Assembly (NCBI GenBank): GCA_945881915.1 | Contig: CAMCVW010000010.1 | Coordinates: forward strand, 1 to 64,000 | DNA length: 64,000 nt | Reading direction: 5' to 3' | From: Thermoflexus hugenholtzii JAD2 | GTDB taxonomy: Bacteria; Chloroflexota; Chloroflexia; Chloroflexales; Roseiflexaceae | Shown here: piece after piece, positions 1 through 10,185 of the stretch | Layout: each line of letters starts with the position of its first letter | Position numbering within the stretch: position 1 is the first letter of the stretch | Notes under the pieces: model-generated | The model's database searches: none | Seen by the model: the letters and a program-made list of their open reading frames with translations, nothing else | What the model was told of the DNA's origin: nothing | Translations under genes and position numbers: made by a program

Positions 1-2
1 CG

Positions 3-131
3 CCCGAGTACGAAGACTGCGCCGCTGCCGCACAACGACATGCGGTTCCCATTGCGCAGGTCTATGCGGCAGCGGTGGATGCCTACGCCCGCCGCGGCAA
101 CGCGCATAACGCAACTGATATACAAAATTAA
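3..131 (+). CDS. larC: LarC C-terminus (partial, 5' end outside window)
   Basis: An open frame enters from the left edge and stops at 129-131, giving 42 residues that begin PEYEDCAAAAQRHAVP. The PEYEDC-x-(A/R)A-x(4)-G/AVP pattern followed by VYAAAVDAYA is the usual carboxy end of LarC, the nickel-inserting enzyme that completes the nickel-pincer nucleotide cofactor of lactate racemase. Only the tail is visible, so the identity rests on this short motif. It is followed by about 100 bases of promoter-like sequence and then fabD on the same strand. Confidence 0.6.
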   Translation, partial: PEYEDCAAAAQRHAVPIAQVYAAAVDAYARRGNAHNATDIQN

Positions 132-140
132 CAATTTTGC

Positions 141-169
141 GCCACACAATCAGGAGATTCGTGTATACT
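141..169 (+). promoter_or_regulatory. possible fabD promoter
   Basis: A good -10 hexamer TATACT lies at 164-169, but no convincing -35 hexamer is found 16-18 bases upstream. It lies 90 bases before the preferred fabD start and just after the larC stop. Weak call. Confidence 0.35.
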
Positions 170-258
170 AACTGCATCCACTGTGTTGTGTAGTAACAAG
201 ACGGAATTGTGTTCGCGTGCTGTGAGGCACCAGCGTGCATGAATTGAGGAGTACCGCA

Positions 259-1254
259 TTGGAATTATTGCAAACGATCAAAAAACGCATTGCGCTGGTG
301 TTCCCCGGACAAGGTTCACAATATGTGGGCATGGGGCGCCTGCTGTACAACGTGTCGCCTGCGGCACGGCGGGTCTTTGATCGCGCAAACGAAGTCCTCG
401 GTTTTTCTTTGACGACCCTCTGTTTCGAAGGTCCGCAAGCGGAATTAGATGATACCTACAACGCCCAACCAGCGATTTTGACCGTGAGCATTGCCTGTCT
501 CGAAGCGCTGCGTGAGAAGCTGAGCCCACTAGGCATCAATGTGTCACCTGCGATGGTTGCCGGGCATAGCTTGGGCGAATTCACCGCGATGGTGGCTGCT
601 GGTTCGTTGCAGTTCGACGAGGCGTTGTTGTTGGTGCGTGAGCGTGGCCGGCTGATGGCCGAAAGCGCGATCAGTCGCCCGGGCGGCATGGCTGCCGTCA
701 TCGGCCTCGACGAGACGCAGCTGCGGGCCGTCGTCGACGAAGCGCAATCATATGGTGTGGTCACGATGGCCAACGCCAACTCACCTGGCCAAACCGTCCT
801 GTCGGGCGAAGTCGCCGCTTTGACGCGGGCCATGGAGCTCGCCAAAGAACGAGGCGCCAAGTTGGTGCAACGTCTGGCTGTGTCGATTGCATCACACTCG
901 CCGCTGATGCAGAACGCATCGGTGCGCTTTACCGAATTTGCCAACCAAATCGCCATGGCCGCACCTTCAGTGCCCTTGATTGCCAATATCAGTGCGTCGA
1001 TGCTGCACACCGTCGAAGAACTCCGTGCCGAAATCAACGGTCAGCTGACCCGCCCTGTCCAGTGGACCGGTAGCGTCCAGATGATGATCGAAGAAGGCGT
1101 CGATGCGTTCATCGAACTCGGCCCCAAACAGGTATTGACCGGCCTCATCAAGCGTATCAATACCCAAGTGCAGACGCTCAGCCTGTCGGATGTCGAAATC
1201 GTCAAGCTCCTCTATGGCGCAGACAGTGAATTGCCTGCTCAGGCGCTGAGCTAA
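259..1254 (+). CDS. fabD: malonyl CoA-acyl carrier protein transacylase FabD
   Basis: FabD moves malonyl groups from CoA to acyl carrier protein, supplying the extender unit for fatty acid synthesis in the cytoplasm. The start of the protein carries the family signature FPGQGSQY, the nucleophile elbow GHSLGEF holds the catalytic serine (about residue 104), and SIASHSPLM holds the catalytic histidine (about 213). A GTG at 235 would extend the protein by eight residues, but GAGGAG at 246-251 sits seven bases before TTG 259, so TTG is preferred. Length (331 residues) is normal. fabF follows after 18 bases, so the two are almost certainly co-transcribed; acpP and fabH are not in the window. Confidence 0.95.
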   Translation: MELLQTIKKRIALVFPGQGSQYVGMGRLLYNVSPAARRVFDRANEVLGFSLTTLCFEGPQAELDDTYNAQPAILTVSIACLEALREKLSPLGINVSPAMVAGHSLGEFTAMVAAGSLQFDEALLLVRERGRLMAESAISRPGGMAAVIGLDETQLRAVVDEAQSYGVVTMANANSPGQTVLSGEVAALTRAMELAKERGAKLVQRLAVSIASHSPLMQNASVRFTEFANQIAMAAPSVPLIANISASMLHTVEELRAEINGQLTRPVQWTGSVQMMIEEGVDAFIELGPKQVLTGLIKRINTQVQTLSLSDVEIVKLLYGADSELPAQALS

Positions 1255-1272
1255 GCGAAAGGCCTGCACTCC

Positions 1273-2511
1273 ATGCGACGTGTGGTCATCACCGGAGTCG
1301 GCGCTGTGACGCCGCTGGGCAACGATATCGAATCAACCTGGCAGGCGCTCATCGCCGGCCAGAGTGGTGTCAAAAACCTCACCAAATTCGACGGCACTGA
1401 GTACGCGGTGCGTATCGCCGGCGAAGTCCGTGATTTCGTGCTCGACCCCGCGGTCGACCCGCGTGAGGCACGGCGTGCTTCACAATACGTGCGCTATGCC
1501 CTCAACGCCTCGCTCGAGGCGCTGCGCAACGCCCAACTCGACCCACAGACGATGGACCGCGAGCGCCTCGGAGTCATCTACGGCACCGGTGCCGGCGGCA
1601 TTGACCTGATTGGCGACAATGTCACCGTTTTGAACGAAAAAGGCACCCGTCGCGTCGCGCCGACGCTCATCGCCAACATGATCGACGACGCCGCCTCGGG
1701 CTACATCGCCATCCAGACCGGTGCGCTCGGGCCCAACATGGCCATCGTGGCAGCCTGTTCGACCGGCGGCCACAACATCGGTGAAGCCTACGAGACCATC
1801 AAGCGCGACGATGCCGACGTCATCATCGCCGGTGGTGCTGAGGCTCCCATCGTCCCGGTCATCATGTCGGCCTTCACCAACATGCGTGGCTTGGCGAGCG
1901 ATAACGCTAATCCTACCTACGCGTGCAAACCGTTCGACATCCGTCGCGACGGCTTTGTATTGTCCGAAGGTGCTGGTGCGGTCATCCTCGAAGAACTCGA
2001 ACACGCCCTGCGTCGCGGTGCGCCCATCATCGCCGAGGTCGTCGGCTATGGTAACAGCAACGACGCCATAGATATGATCGCCGCCGGCGAAGACGGTGCG
2101 GGTCCCGCTCGGGCAATGAAGATGGCCATCCGCAAGGCCGGCATCCGCCCCGATCAAATCGACTACATCAACGCACACGGCACTGGTACGCCGCTCAACG
2201 ACAAGGCCGAGACGCGCGCCATCAAAACCGTCTGCGGCGACCACGCCTATAACCTTGTCGTCAATTCCACAAAATCGATGTTGGGCCATATGATGGGCGC
2301 AGCCGGTGCAGTCGAGTTGATTGTCACGGCGTTGAGCATCAAACACGGCATTGTCCACCCGACGATTAACCTCGAACAGCCGGACGAAAACTGTGACCTC
2401 GACTATGTACCCGGCGTTGCACGCGCACGGACGGTGAACATCGGCCTCTCGAATTCGATTGGCCTCGGTGGTCACAATTCGGCCATTATTGTGCGCCGTT
2501 ACGAACCCTAA
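1273..2511 (+). CDS. fabF: beta-ketoacyl-ACP synthase II FabF
   Basis: This condensing enzyme elongates acyl-ACP with malonyl-ACP. The thiolase-fold Cys-His-His triad is complete: Cys162 in AACSTGGHN, His302 in NAHGTGTPLND and His339 in KSMLGHMMGAAG, with the conserved Lys334 before it. The nucleophile motif is ACSTGG instead of the commoner TACATG, a variation seen within the family. At 412 residues the protein is full length. It sits 18 bases after fabD, and its stop overlaps the stop of the convergent gatD by four bases, which leaves no space for a separate terminator. Confidence 0.96.
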   Translation: MRRVVITGVGAVTPLGNDIESTWQALIAGQSGVKNLTKFDGTEYAVRIAGEVRDFVLDPAVDPREARRASQYVRYALNASLEALRNAQLDPQTMDRERLGVIYGTGAGGIDLIGDNVTVLNEKGTRRVAPTLIANMIDDAASGYIAIQTGALGPNMAIVAACSTGGHNIGEAYETIKRDDADVIIAGGAEAPIVPVIMSAFTNMRGLASDNANPTYACKPFDIRRDGFVLSEGAGAVILEELEHALRRGAPIIAEVVGYGNSNDAIDMIAAGEDGAGPARAMKMAIRKAGIRPDQIDYINAHGTGTPLNDKAETRAIKTVCGDHAYNLVVNSTKSMLGHMMGAAGAVELIVTALSIKHGIVHPTINLEQPDENCDLDYVPGVARARTVNIGLSNSIGLGGHNSAIIVRRYEP

Positions 2512-3236
2512 CGCATCCGCCGCAGCATGACTTGCTGGGCCGCTCCCTCTACTCGATCATCGAGTGGGGGGAGTTCTGCATAGCCGTAGCGGCGCTCGAG
2601 TGCTTTGGTCAGCAGAAAATCCGCAAAGTGTGGATTTTTGGGCAAGAACGAACCGTGCAGATAACAGCCGTATGTGTGATGTACCTGTGCTCCTTCGGTT
2701 TTGTCGGTGCCGTTGTTGCCCGCACCGGCGATGACGGTGCCGAATGGTCGCGCACCCGCGCCGAGGAACGTCTGGCCGCTGTGATTTTCGAATCCGATAC
2801 ACTGCCGCTGCGCGATGGGTACATCGACTTCGACGGCGATATTGCCGATATAGCGCTGCGTGCCGCCCACGGTGTGCACATCGAGCGCGCCGATGCCCGG
2901 CAACGTCTGACCGGCTTGGGTCAAAAAATAGTTGCCCAATAACTGATACCCGCCACAGATGGCCAGCATGACCAAGCCATCGGCGAGCGCGCTTTTGAGG
3001 GCACTGCCGTGGCGGGTGACGAAATCGTTGGCGATGAGCGCTTGGCCGCTGTCTTGACCGCCGCCAAAGAAGCACAGATCGTACTGCGCCCATTCGACCG
3101 TTGCGCCGGGGTGGATGGGGTCCACCGTCACGTCAATGCCGCGCCACAGGCAGCGTTGGCGCAGGGCAATGATGTTGCCACGGTCGCCGTAGATGTTCAT
3201 TTGGGCGGGGTACATATGTGCGATGCGTAGCTGCAT
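2508..3236 (-). CDS. gatD: lipid II isoglutaminyl synthase glutaminase subunit GatD
   Basis: This is a class I glutamine amidotransferase of the CobB/CobQ-like type. Such proteins pair with MurT to amidate the D-glutamate of the peptidoglycan stem peptide. The amino end (MYPAQMNIYGDRGNI) is characteristic of GatD, the nucleophile Cys94 lies in LAICGGYQLLG, and His194 lies in GCYLHGSFLPKNP; these match the catalytic Cys94/His189 pair known in Staphylococcus aureus GatD. Length 242 residues is typical. MurT normally sits directly beside gatD, yet here the gene has no partner: upstream is a 425-base gap and a divergent nuclease gene. Either MurT is encoded elsewhere or the amidotransferase serves another ligase. 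Confidence 0.88.
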   Translation of the reverse strand: MQLRIAHMYPAQMNIYGDRGNIIALRQRCLWRGIDVTVDPIHPGATVEWAQYDLCFFGGGQDSGQALIANDFVTRHGSALKSALADGLVMLAICGGYQLLGNYFLTQAGQTLPGIGALDVHTVGGTQRYIGNIAVEVDVPIAQRQCIGFENHSGQTFLGAGARPFGTVIAGAGNNGTDKTEGAQVHHTYGCYLHGSFLPKNPHFADFLLTKALERRYGYAELPPLDDRVEGAAQQVMLRRMR

Positions 3237-3299
3237 GATGTCTCCTGCGGTATTCCTGCGATTCTAACATGCTTTGTCCGCACCCACCGTGCAGATAAG

Positions 3300-3532
3300 T
3301 TATCCACAATGGTGGTGTTTTTCGTGGATAACGCGTGGACGAATCGGGAATGCCTGTGTTACGACAGGAGGCAGTAAAAAGCCTCGATGGCATACGAATC
3401 ACGAATGATTGAGAAAATCAGGGTGCAGAGTTATCCACAGTGTAATCACTACACAACTCAGTAGGTTTAGCGCGTTGGGATGCAATTTGTGATAATCGAC
3501 ACAATGCATACTTATCCACATATTGTGGATAA
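3300..3532. promoter_or_regulatory. DnaA-box cluster, candidate oriC or DnaA-binding locus
   Basis: The 425-base gap between divergent gatD and the sbcD-like gene holds three perfect DnaA boxes TTATCCACA at 3300-3308, 3431-3439 and 3512-3520 (plus strand), one perfect reverse copy TGTGGATAA at 3524-3532, and one single-mismatch reverse copy CGTGGATAA at 3323-3331. The last two perfect sites form an inverted pair three bases apart. AT-rich runs follow at 3601-3645 and could be an unwinding element. No dnaA or dnaN gene is in the window. Four perfect nonamers in 233 bases are far more than chance, but origin function is an inference. Confidence 0.65.
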
Positions 3533-3661
3533 GTATCGGGTATTTCGCTGACTGCAGCGTACCACCAATGGTCTGAGTGTCTGTAATGCAGATGACCGGA
3601 TTTTCTCAGAGTATGCGCGAAATTTTTGCATGTACAATAAAACCAACGAAAGCGAGGCCCC

Positions 3662-4906
3662 ATGTTGCGTGTGCTGCACCTAGCGGATTTACATATCGGG
3701 GTCGAAAACTACGGACATTACGATGTCGCGACCGGCATGCACACGCGTCTCGCGGACTTCCTCGCGCGCTTCGATGAAGCAATCACTGTCGGGATTGCTG
3801 CCAACGTGGATTTGGTGCTCATCGCGGGCGACATGTTCAAAAATCGCGACCCGCAGCCGCGCCACCAGCGCGAGTTTGCCATCCGCATCAAACGCATCGT
3901 CGACGCCGGCATACCCATTCTGATGCTCATCGGCAACCACGATGTGGCACCCGGGCGCGACACGGCCAATTCGGTCGCCGTCTACGAGGGACTCGATTAC
4001 CCTGGTGTGCGGGTTGCCCGCAAAGCAGATATTTTTCGCTATACAACGCCCAACGGCCCGCTCGCCGTGGTCGCCGTGCCGTGGATCCTGCGTGAGATGC
4101 TACTGAGCAACAACGATGCCCTGCGCACCGCCACACTGCACGAGCAAGAACCGATGATTCTGGCTATCATCGAACGCTACATCCGAGACAGCGTCGACAC
4201 GCTGATGACCGAGGATCCGAACCGACCAATCATCGTGACCTATCACGGCACGGTGTCGGGGGCGACCACCGGCATCGAACGCATGCTGACTCTCGGGCGC
4301 GAGATTGTGATGCCCCCCGCAGCGCTGACGCCGGCGGGCGTCGACTACGTCGCGTTGGGCCACGTCCACAAGCACCAAATCCTGCGCGCACAACCGCCGA
4401 TTATCTACCCGGGGAGCATCGAGCGTATCGACTTCGGTGAGATGGAAGAATTCAAAGGCTGCGTGCTGGTGTCGTTCGACGGCAAATCGGCGGCGTGGGA
4501 ATTCAAGCCGCTCCAGGCACGGCCGTTTGTGCGCATCGACGTCGACATCCCGGGCGAAGACGAATTCCCCACCGAACGGGTCATTCAGGTCATCGAACGC
4601 CACACACTCCACGCTGCCGTCGTCGCGGTGGTGGTGACCATCACCGATGCCGGTCAGGCGTTGTTCAGCTATCCGCTGGTACGGGCCGCGCTGGTGAGTG
4701 CCGGTGTGGCCCACATCGCCCGCATCGTCCTCGAGACGCCCGAGCAAAAGCAACAACGCATCATCACCAATGACGAAGCGGGCGACATCCCCGATCCAGT
4801 CACGGCACTCCAGCAGTACCTCGCGAAGCAGAATCACAGCGCCACCGAACTGACCGCCTTGATGGAATTGGGCACCGACATAATAGCGGCACGCGACGAA
4901 GCGTGA
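3662..4906 (+). CDS. sbcD: SbcD/Mre11-family DNA exonuclease subunit
   Basis: A calcineurin-like metallophosphoesterase of 414 residues, the nuclease subunit of SbcCD/Mre11-Rad50-type complexes that cut DNA ends and hairpins. All metal-binding motifs are in order: ADLHIG near residue 9, IAGDMF near 57, GNHD near 94, a TYHG histidine near 196, and GHVHKHQ near 238. The capping and C-terminal regions are longer than the bare phosphoesterase core, as in SbcD. RBS-like GCGAGG precedes the ATG. The SbcC ATPase partner is not adjacent; the next gene is an unrelated sugar nucleotidyltransferase 16 bases downstream. Some stand-alone DNA-repair phosphoesterases look alike, so the partner should be confirmed. 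Confidence 0.82.
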   Translation: MLRVLHLADLHIGVENYGHYDVATGMHTRLADFLARFDEAITVGIAANVDLVLIAGDMFKNRDPQPRHQREFAIRIKRIVDAGIPILMLIGNHDVAPGRDTANSVAVYEGLDYPGVRVARKADIFRYTTPNGPLAVVAVPWILREMLLSNNDALRTATLHEQEPMILAIIERYIRDSVDTLMTEDPNRPIIVTYHGTVSGATTGIERMLTLGREIVMPPAALTPAGVDYVALGHVHKHQILRAQPPIIYPGSIERIDFGEMEEFKGCVLVSFDGKSAAWEFKPLQARPFVRIDVDIPGEDEFPTERVIQVIERHTLHAAVVAVVVTITDAGQALFSYPLVRAALVSAGVAHIARIVLETPEQKQQRIITNDEAGDIPDPVTALQQYLAKQNHSATELTALMELGTDIIAARDEA

Positions 4907-4922
4907 CACGAGAGGTGTAGGT

Positions 4923-7427
4923 ATGAAAGCAGTCGTCATGGCCGGGGGTGAAGGGTCACGCTTGCGACCGCTGACCCTCCACCGCCCCAAACCGATGGTC
5001 CCATTGGTCGACCGACCGGTCATCGGCCACGTCATCGAGTTGCTCAAACGCCATAACATCACCGACATCATCATCACCGTGCAGTACATGGCCAATGTCA
5101 TCCAAGATCACTTCGGCGATGGTTCGGCTTTTGGCGTCAACATTACCTACTCACTCGAAGACCGACCGCTGGGCACCGCAGGCAGTGTCAAACAAGCCGA
5201 AGCGCTGCTGACCGAACCGTTCATGGTCTTGTCGGGCGATGCCGTGACCGACATCGATTTGTCGGCAGTGATTGCCCGCCACCGCAGCGGTCCTGGCATG
5301 GCCACCATGACCCTCACACGGGTACCCAATCCACTCGAATACGGCGTGGCCATCTGCGACGACTTTGGGTATGTGACGGAGCTGGTCGAAAAACCCAGCT
5401 GGGGCGACGTATTCTCGGACACGGTCAACACCGGCATCTATATCTTCGAACCGGACGTCTTGGGCTACATCGCATCTGACCAGGTTGTCGACTGGGCCAA
5501 AGACGTCTTCCCACGTATCCGCGCTGATCAGCACGGCATCAAAGGCTGTGTCGTCGAAGGCTATTGGACCGACGTGGGAACCATCGAAGAGTACGTCCGT
5601 GCCACGCGTGACTACCTCGAGGGCCGGGTCAACCTGCCACGGGTCGGTCATTGCATCCGCGGCGATGTCTGGGCCGATGGCGAGGTCGAAATAGCCCCCG
5701 ACGCCGTGTTGCAAGGCGACATCTATCTGGGCCTGGGCGCCAAAATCAAAAGCGGCGCACACATCATCGGGCCCACGGTCATCCGTGATTACTCCATCAT
5801 CGATAGTGGCGCCGTCATCGATCGCAGCATCATCTGGCGCAACTCCTACGTGGGCGAACGCGCAGAACTGCGCGGTGCGGTCGTGCTGCGGCAGTGCAAC
5901 ATCAAAAACCGTGCCGTCCTGGCAGAAGGGGTCGTCGTCGGCGACCAGACGATGATCAATGCCGGTGCGCTCATCGGCACCAACGTCAAAATCTGGCCGG
6001 CCAAGGAAGTCGACGAGAGTGCCACCATCACCAGCAGCATCATCTGGGGCTCGCAGGGGCGGCGCGTCTTGTTTGGTACACAGGGCATCACCGGTCTGGT
6101 CAACATCGATCTGACGCCCGAATGGTGCGCCCGCATTGGTGCCGCCATCGGCGCCGCCCTGCCGTCTGGGGCCACGGTGACTGCCAACCGCGACGCCCAT
6201 CACACCGCCCGTATGCTCAAACGGGCCTTGATGGCCGGTCTGCCCTCGGCTGGGGTGAATGTCGTCGAACTGCACAGCGTTCCACTGCCCGTCGCGCGCT
6301 ACATGACGCACGCCACCGGCTCGCAGGGCGGCATCCACGTCCAGGGTGCCTCGCACGACGAGCGTGTGGTCGAGATTCGGATTTTGGACAAAAACGGCCT
6401 CGACATCGACACCGCCACCGAGCGCCGCATCGAAGGCATCTTCTTCCGCGAAGACTACCGGCGCGCCTACTACAACGAAATCGGCCGCATCACGGATGTC
6501 GTCAATACGGTCGAAACATACAGCAGCGCTTTTCTCAAAACCTTGCGGGCCGATGTGTTCGCCGAAAACCGCTCGTTCCAGGTGGCAGTCGACTATGATC
6601 ACGCCAGCAGCTCTTCGATTTTGCCCGGCATCCTGCGCAAACTGGGTGTTCACTCGGTCGAGCTGAACGCGAATCTCGATGACGTCAATGCTGCCCAACA
6701 GCGCGAAAACGTCGCCGAAAACCTCGAGCGCTTGGCCCGTGTGACCCCCGTCCTCGGTGCAGATATGGGCGTGCGCATCGAAGCCAACGGCGAGCGCGTT
6801 TCGCTCATCGATGGCCGAGGGCGCCCTTTGCCGGCGATGTTGGTCCTGGCGGTGTTGGTCGATTTGTCGTTTGCTGCCGAGGGTGGCGGCGTCGTCGCCG
6901 TGCCGGTCAGCGCCCCACGCGTATTCGAAACCATCGCCGCCCGCCGTGGCGGGGCCATCGTCCGCACCAAAGGGACGCTGGCTGCATTGATGCAGCTGGC
7001 AGCCAAACGCCGCGACGTGTTGTTGTTGGGCGATGGTGCCGGCGCGCACATCTTCCCGCGGTTCTACCCCGTAGCCGATGGACTGTACACCATCGCCAAG
7101 AGCATCGAGTTGTTGTTGTCGCAAAAGATGCGCCTACAGGACGCCGTCGACTCCATTCCAGAATTCTTTACGACGCACCAGCGGGTCAGTTGTCGCTGGG
7201 ACAAAAAGGGCAGCGTGATGCGCCGCCTGAGTGAACTCTACGCGGAGCGGCGCCAGCAGACCAGTGACGGCTTGCGCATCGACAGCGGTGACGGCTGGGT
7301 CTTGCTCAGCCCCGATAGCGACGGACCGTACATCAGCGTGCATGCCGAAGGGACGAGTGCACCCCATGCCGGAGCCCTGGCCACTCAGTATGCCGATCGT
7401 ATTGGGACCCTCCAGGAAGAGGAGTAG
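4923..7427 (+). CDS. mannose-1-phosphate guanylyltransferase with phosphomannomutase-like C-terminal domain
   Basis: An 834-residue three-part protein. Residues 1-235 are a sugar-phosphate nucleotidyltransferase ([13 protein letters not shown] signature loop, Lys-containing [15 protein letters not shown] metal site, VEKPS). Residues 245-375 are left-handed beta-helix hexapeptide repeats (I/V-x-x-G pattern). Residues 385-834 resemble alpha-D-phosphohexomutases, but the active-site loop reads GASHDER instead of TASHNP (Ser477 kept) and the magnesium loop DGDxDR is reduced to ADMGVR, so mutase activity is doubtful. The same layout is known in long guanylyltransferases of cyanobacteria. Likely product is GDP-mannose for surface glycans; glucose-1-phosphate as substrate is possible. 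Confidence 0.82.
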   Translation: MKAVVMAGGEGSRLRPLTLHRPKPMVPLVDRPVIGHVIELLKRHNITDIIITVQYMANVIQDHFGDGSAFGVNITYSLEDRPLGTAGSVKQAEALLTEPFMVLSGDAVTDIDLSAVIARHRSGPGMATMTLTRVPNPLEYGVAICDDFGYVTELVEKPSWGDVFSDTVNTGIYIFEPDVLGYIASDQVVDWAKDVFPRIRADQHGIKGCVVEGYWTDVGTIEEYVRATRDYLEGRVNLPRVGHCIRGDVWADGEVEIAPDAVLQGDIYLGLGAKIKSGAHIIGPTVIRDYSIIDSGAVIDRSIIWRNSYVGERAELRGAVVLRQCNIKNRAVLAEGVVVGDQTMINAGALIGTNVKIWPAKEVDESATITSSIIWGSQGRRVLFGTQGITGLVNIDLTPEWCARIGAAIGAALPSGATVTANRDAHHTARMLKRALMAGLPSAGVNVVELHSVPLPVARYMTHATGSQGGIHVQGASHDERVVEIRILDKNGLDIDTATERRIEGIFFREDYRRAYYNEIGRITDVVNTVETYSSAFLKTLRADVFAENRSFQVAVDYDHASSSSILPGILRKLGVHSVELNANLDDVNAAQQRENVAENLERLARVTPVLGADMGVRIEANGERVSLIDGRGRPLPAMLVLAVLVDLSFAAEGGGVVAVPVSAPRVFETIAARRGGAIVRTKGTLAALMQLAAKRRDVLLLGDGAGAHIFPRFYPVADGLYTIAKSIELLLSQKMRLQDAVDSIPEFFTTHQRVSCRWDKKGSVMRRLSELYAERRQQTSDGLRIDSGDGWVLLSPDSDGPYISVHAEGTSAPHAGALATQYADRIGTLQEEE

Positions 7428-7450
7428 GTGTTTGTTTTTGGGAAAAGTTG

Positions 7451-7481
7451 AAGGCGCAGGCTGCTCAAGCGGCCTGCGCTT
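7451..7481. terminator. hairpin between convergent genes
   Basis: GCGCAGGC at 7454-7461 pairs with GCCTGCGC at 7472-7479 around a ten-base loop, in the 80-base gap between the guanylyltransferase and cytidine deaminase genes that face each other. The T tracts on either side are short, so termination strength is uncertain. Confidence 0.55.
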
Positions 7482-7507
7482 CCTTGTCAATCGGGGCCGG
7501 CAGGATG

Positions 7508-7892
7508 TTATGCAGGCAAATCATTGGGATCGAACGCACCAGGCAGGAGCGCTGGGAGCGTCGTCTGTACCCATGCGCCGGCCGTATTGGCCAAGAAAAT
7601 AGTAGCGCCCGGGCACAACTCGGCCATCACCTGGCGGCAGCCACCGCACGGACTCACCGGCCCGGGCGTGTCGGCAATGACTGCGAGCGCGACAATCTCG
7701 CGGGCGCCGTGCGCATATGCGTTGTGGAGTGCCACGCGTTCGGCGCACATGGTGCTCGGGTAGGCGGCGTTTTCGATATTGCAGCCGGGAATAATCGTCC
7801 CGTCTGCGGTCAACACGGCTGCACCGACGTGGAACCGCGAATACGGCGCATATGCCTGGTCGCGGGCAGCGCGGGCGGCTGCAATCAGGGCG

Positions 7893-7912
<20 letters not shown>
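7508..7912 (-). CDS. cdd: cytidine deaminase
   Basis: A 134-residue zinc enzyme that converts cytidine and deoxycytidine to uridine forms in pyrimidine salvage. Cys56 and the proton-shuttling Glu58 lie in TMCAERVAL, and Cys89 and Cys92 in SPCGGCRQV, giving the complete tetrameric-type zinc site; FHVGAAV and NIENAAYPS are substrate-site motifs. An upstream ATG at 7969 is in frame, but GGGAGG lies five bases before the ATG at 7912, and that start gives the usual length. The start overlaps the end of the upstream CNNM gene by 20 bases, so translation is probably coupled. Confidence 0.95.
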
Positions 7913-9173
<1,261 letters not shown>

Positions 9174-9197
9174 AGCAATCCTTCCGACGGGCGGATT

Positions 9198-10166
9198 TTA
9201 GTTTTGAAAGAGCGCGCTGAGTGACAAGTCCTTATGGATGCGTAGGATTGCCTCGGCAAACAACGGCGCCACACTGATGGACTTGATGCGTGCCTGTGCG
9301 GCACTGGGGTCGAGGGGAATGGTGTCGGTGATGATGGTCTCGATGAGCTCGGAGTCGCGCAGTGCACTGATACCGTCCCCGGCGAAAATGCCGTGCGTGG
9401 CGCAGGCATAGACCTTGGTGGCGCCGCGTTGCAACAGCGAACGGGTTGCTTCGACCAACGTACCACCGGTCGAAATCATGTCGTCGACGATGACTGCTGG
9501 TCGGCCTTTGACATCACCGACCATCTCGAGCATCTCGACCGCATCAGGACGCGGGCGCTGCTTGGCGATGATGGCTAGGCTGGCTCCGATACGCTCGCGG
9601 AAGATGTTGGCGCGACCGACACCACCGGCATCTGGCGAGATAACAACGGGGTCCTTGAGGTTCAGGCTGCGCACATAGTCAGACAGTAATTGACCTGCTT
9701 GGAGGTGGTCAACGGGTATATCGAAGAAGCCTTCGATGGCGGGTGCATGCAAATCCATCGTCAAGACGCGATGTGCACCGGCAGTGCGAATGAGGTTGGC
9801 GACGAGTTTTGCCGAGATGGGCTCGCGGCCGGTGGTTTTCTTCTCTTGCTTGGCGTAGCCGTAGTATGGAATGACCGCCGTGATGCGGGCTGCCGAAGCG
9901 CGTTTGACCGCGTCAATCAGTAAGAGCAGCTGCATCAGGTTGTCGTTGACGGGGGTACAGGTGGGTTGCACGATGAAAACATCCGAACCACGGACATTTT
10001 CTTCGATTTTGATACGGGTTTCCCCGTTTTTGAAGGTGCTCACCAATGCGCGACCGAGATTGAGGTTGAGGCAGGCTGCGATGTCTGTGGCCAGGGCGAG
10101 GTTTGCGTTGCCGCTGAATACTTGAAGACGACCTTCCATAGGCATCGCTTGATCACGAGTGACCAA
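9198..10166 (-). CDS. prs: ribose-phosphate pyrophosphokinase
   Basis: PRPP synthase makes phosphoribosyl pyrophosphate from ribose 5-phosphate and ATP for nucleotide and amino acid synthesis. The pyrophosphate/ATP flexible loop (YYGYAKQEKK, TGREPISAKL), the MDLHAPAIEGFFDIPVDHL segment and the PRPP-binding loop VDDMISTGGTL are intact. The open frame reaches back to 10208, but that would overlap glmU. TTG 10166 follows AAGGAGGAGG and gives 322 residues, close to the family norm; ATG 10145 and 10139 are alternatives. glmU-prs adjacency is common in bacteria. Confidence 0.93.
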   Translation of the reverse strand: MVTRDQAMPMEGRLQVFSGNANLALATDIAACLNLNLGRALVSTFKNGETRIKIEENVRGSDVFIVQPTCTPVNDNLMQLLLLIDAVKRASAARITAVIPYYGYAKQEKKTTGREPISAKLVANLIRTAGAHRVLTMDLHAPAIEGFFDIPVDHLQAGQLLSDYVRSLNLKDPVVISPDAGGVGRANIFRERIGASLAIIAKQRPRPDAVEMLEMVGDVKGRPAVIVDDMISTGGTLVEATRSLLQRGATKVYACATHGIFAGDGISALRDSELIETIITDTIPLDPSAAQARIKSISVAPLFAEAILRIHKDLSLSALFQN

Positions 10167-10185
10167 GCCTCCTCCTTCTTGGGTA

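Noticed and set aside
5151-7124. A 657-codon open frame on the minus strand opposite the guanylyltransferase gene (and similar long frames opposite fabF, rpoC, ricT and dnaB).
   Set aside because: They are mirror images of strongly biased codons in real genes, have no ribosome-binding site and give Asp/Val/Gly/His-rich nonsense proteins without any motif.
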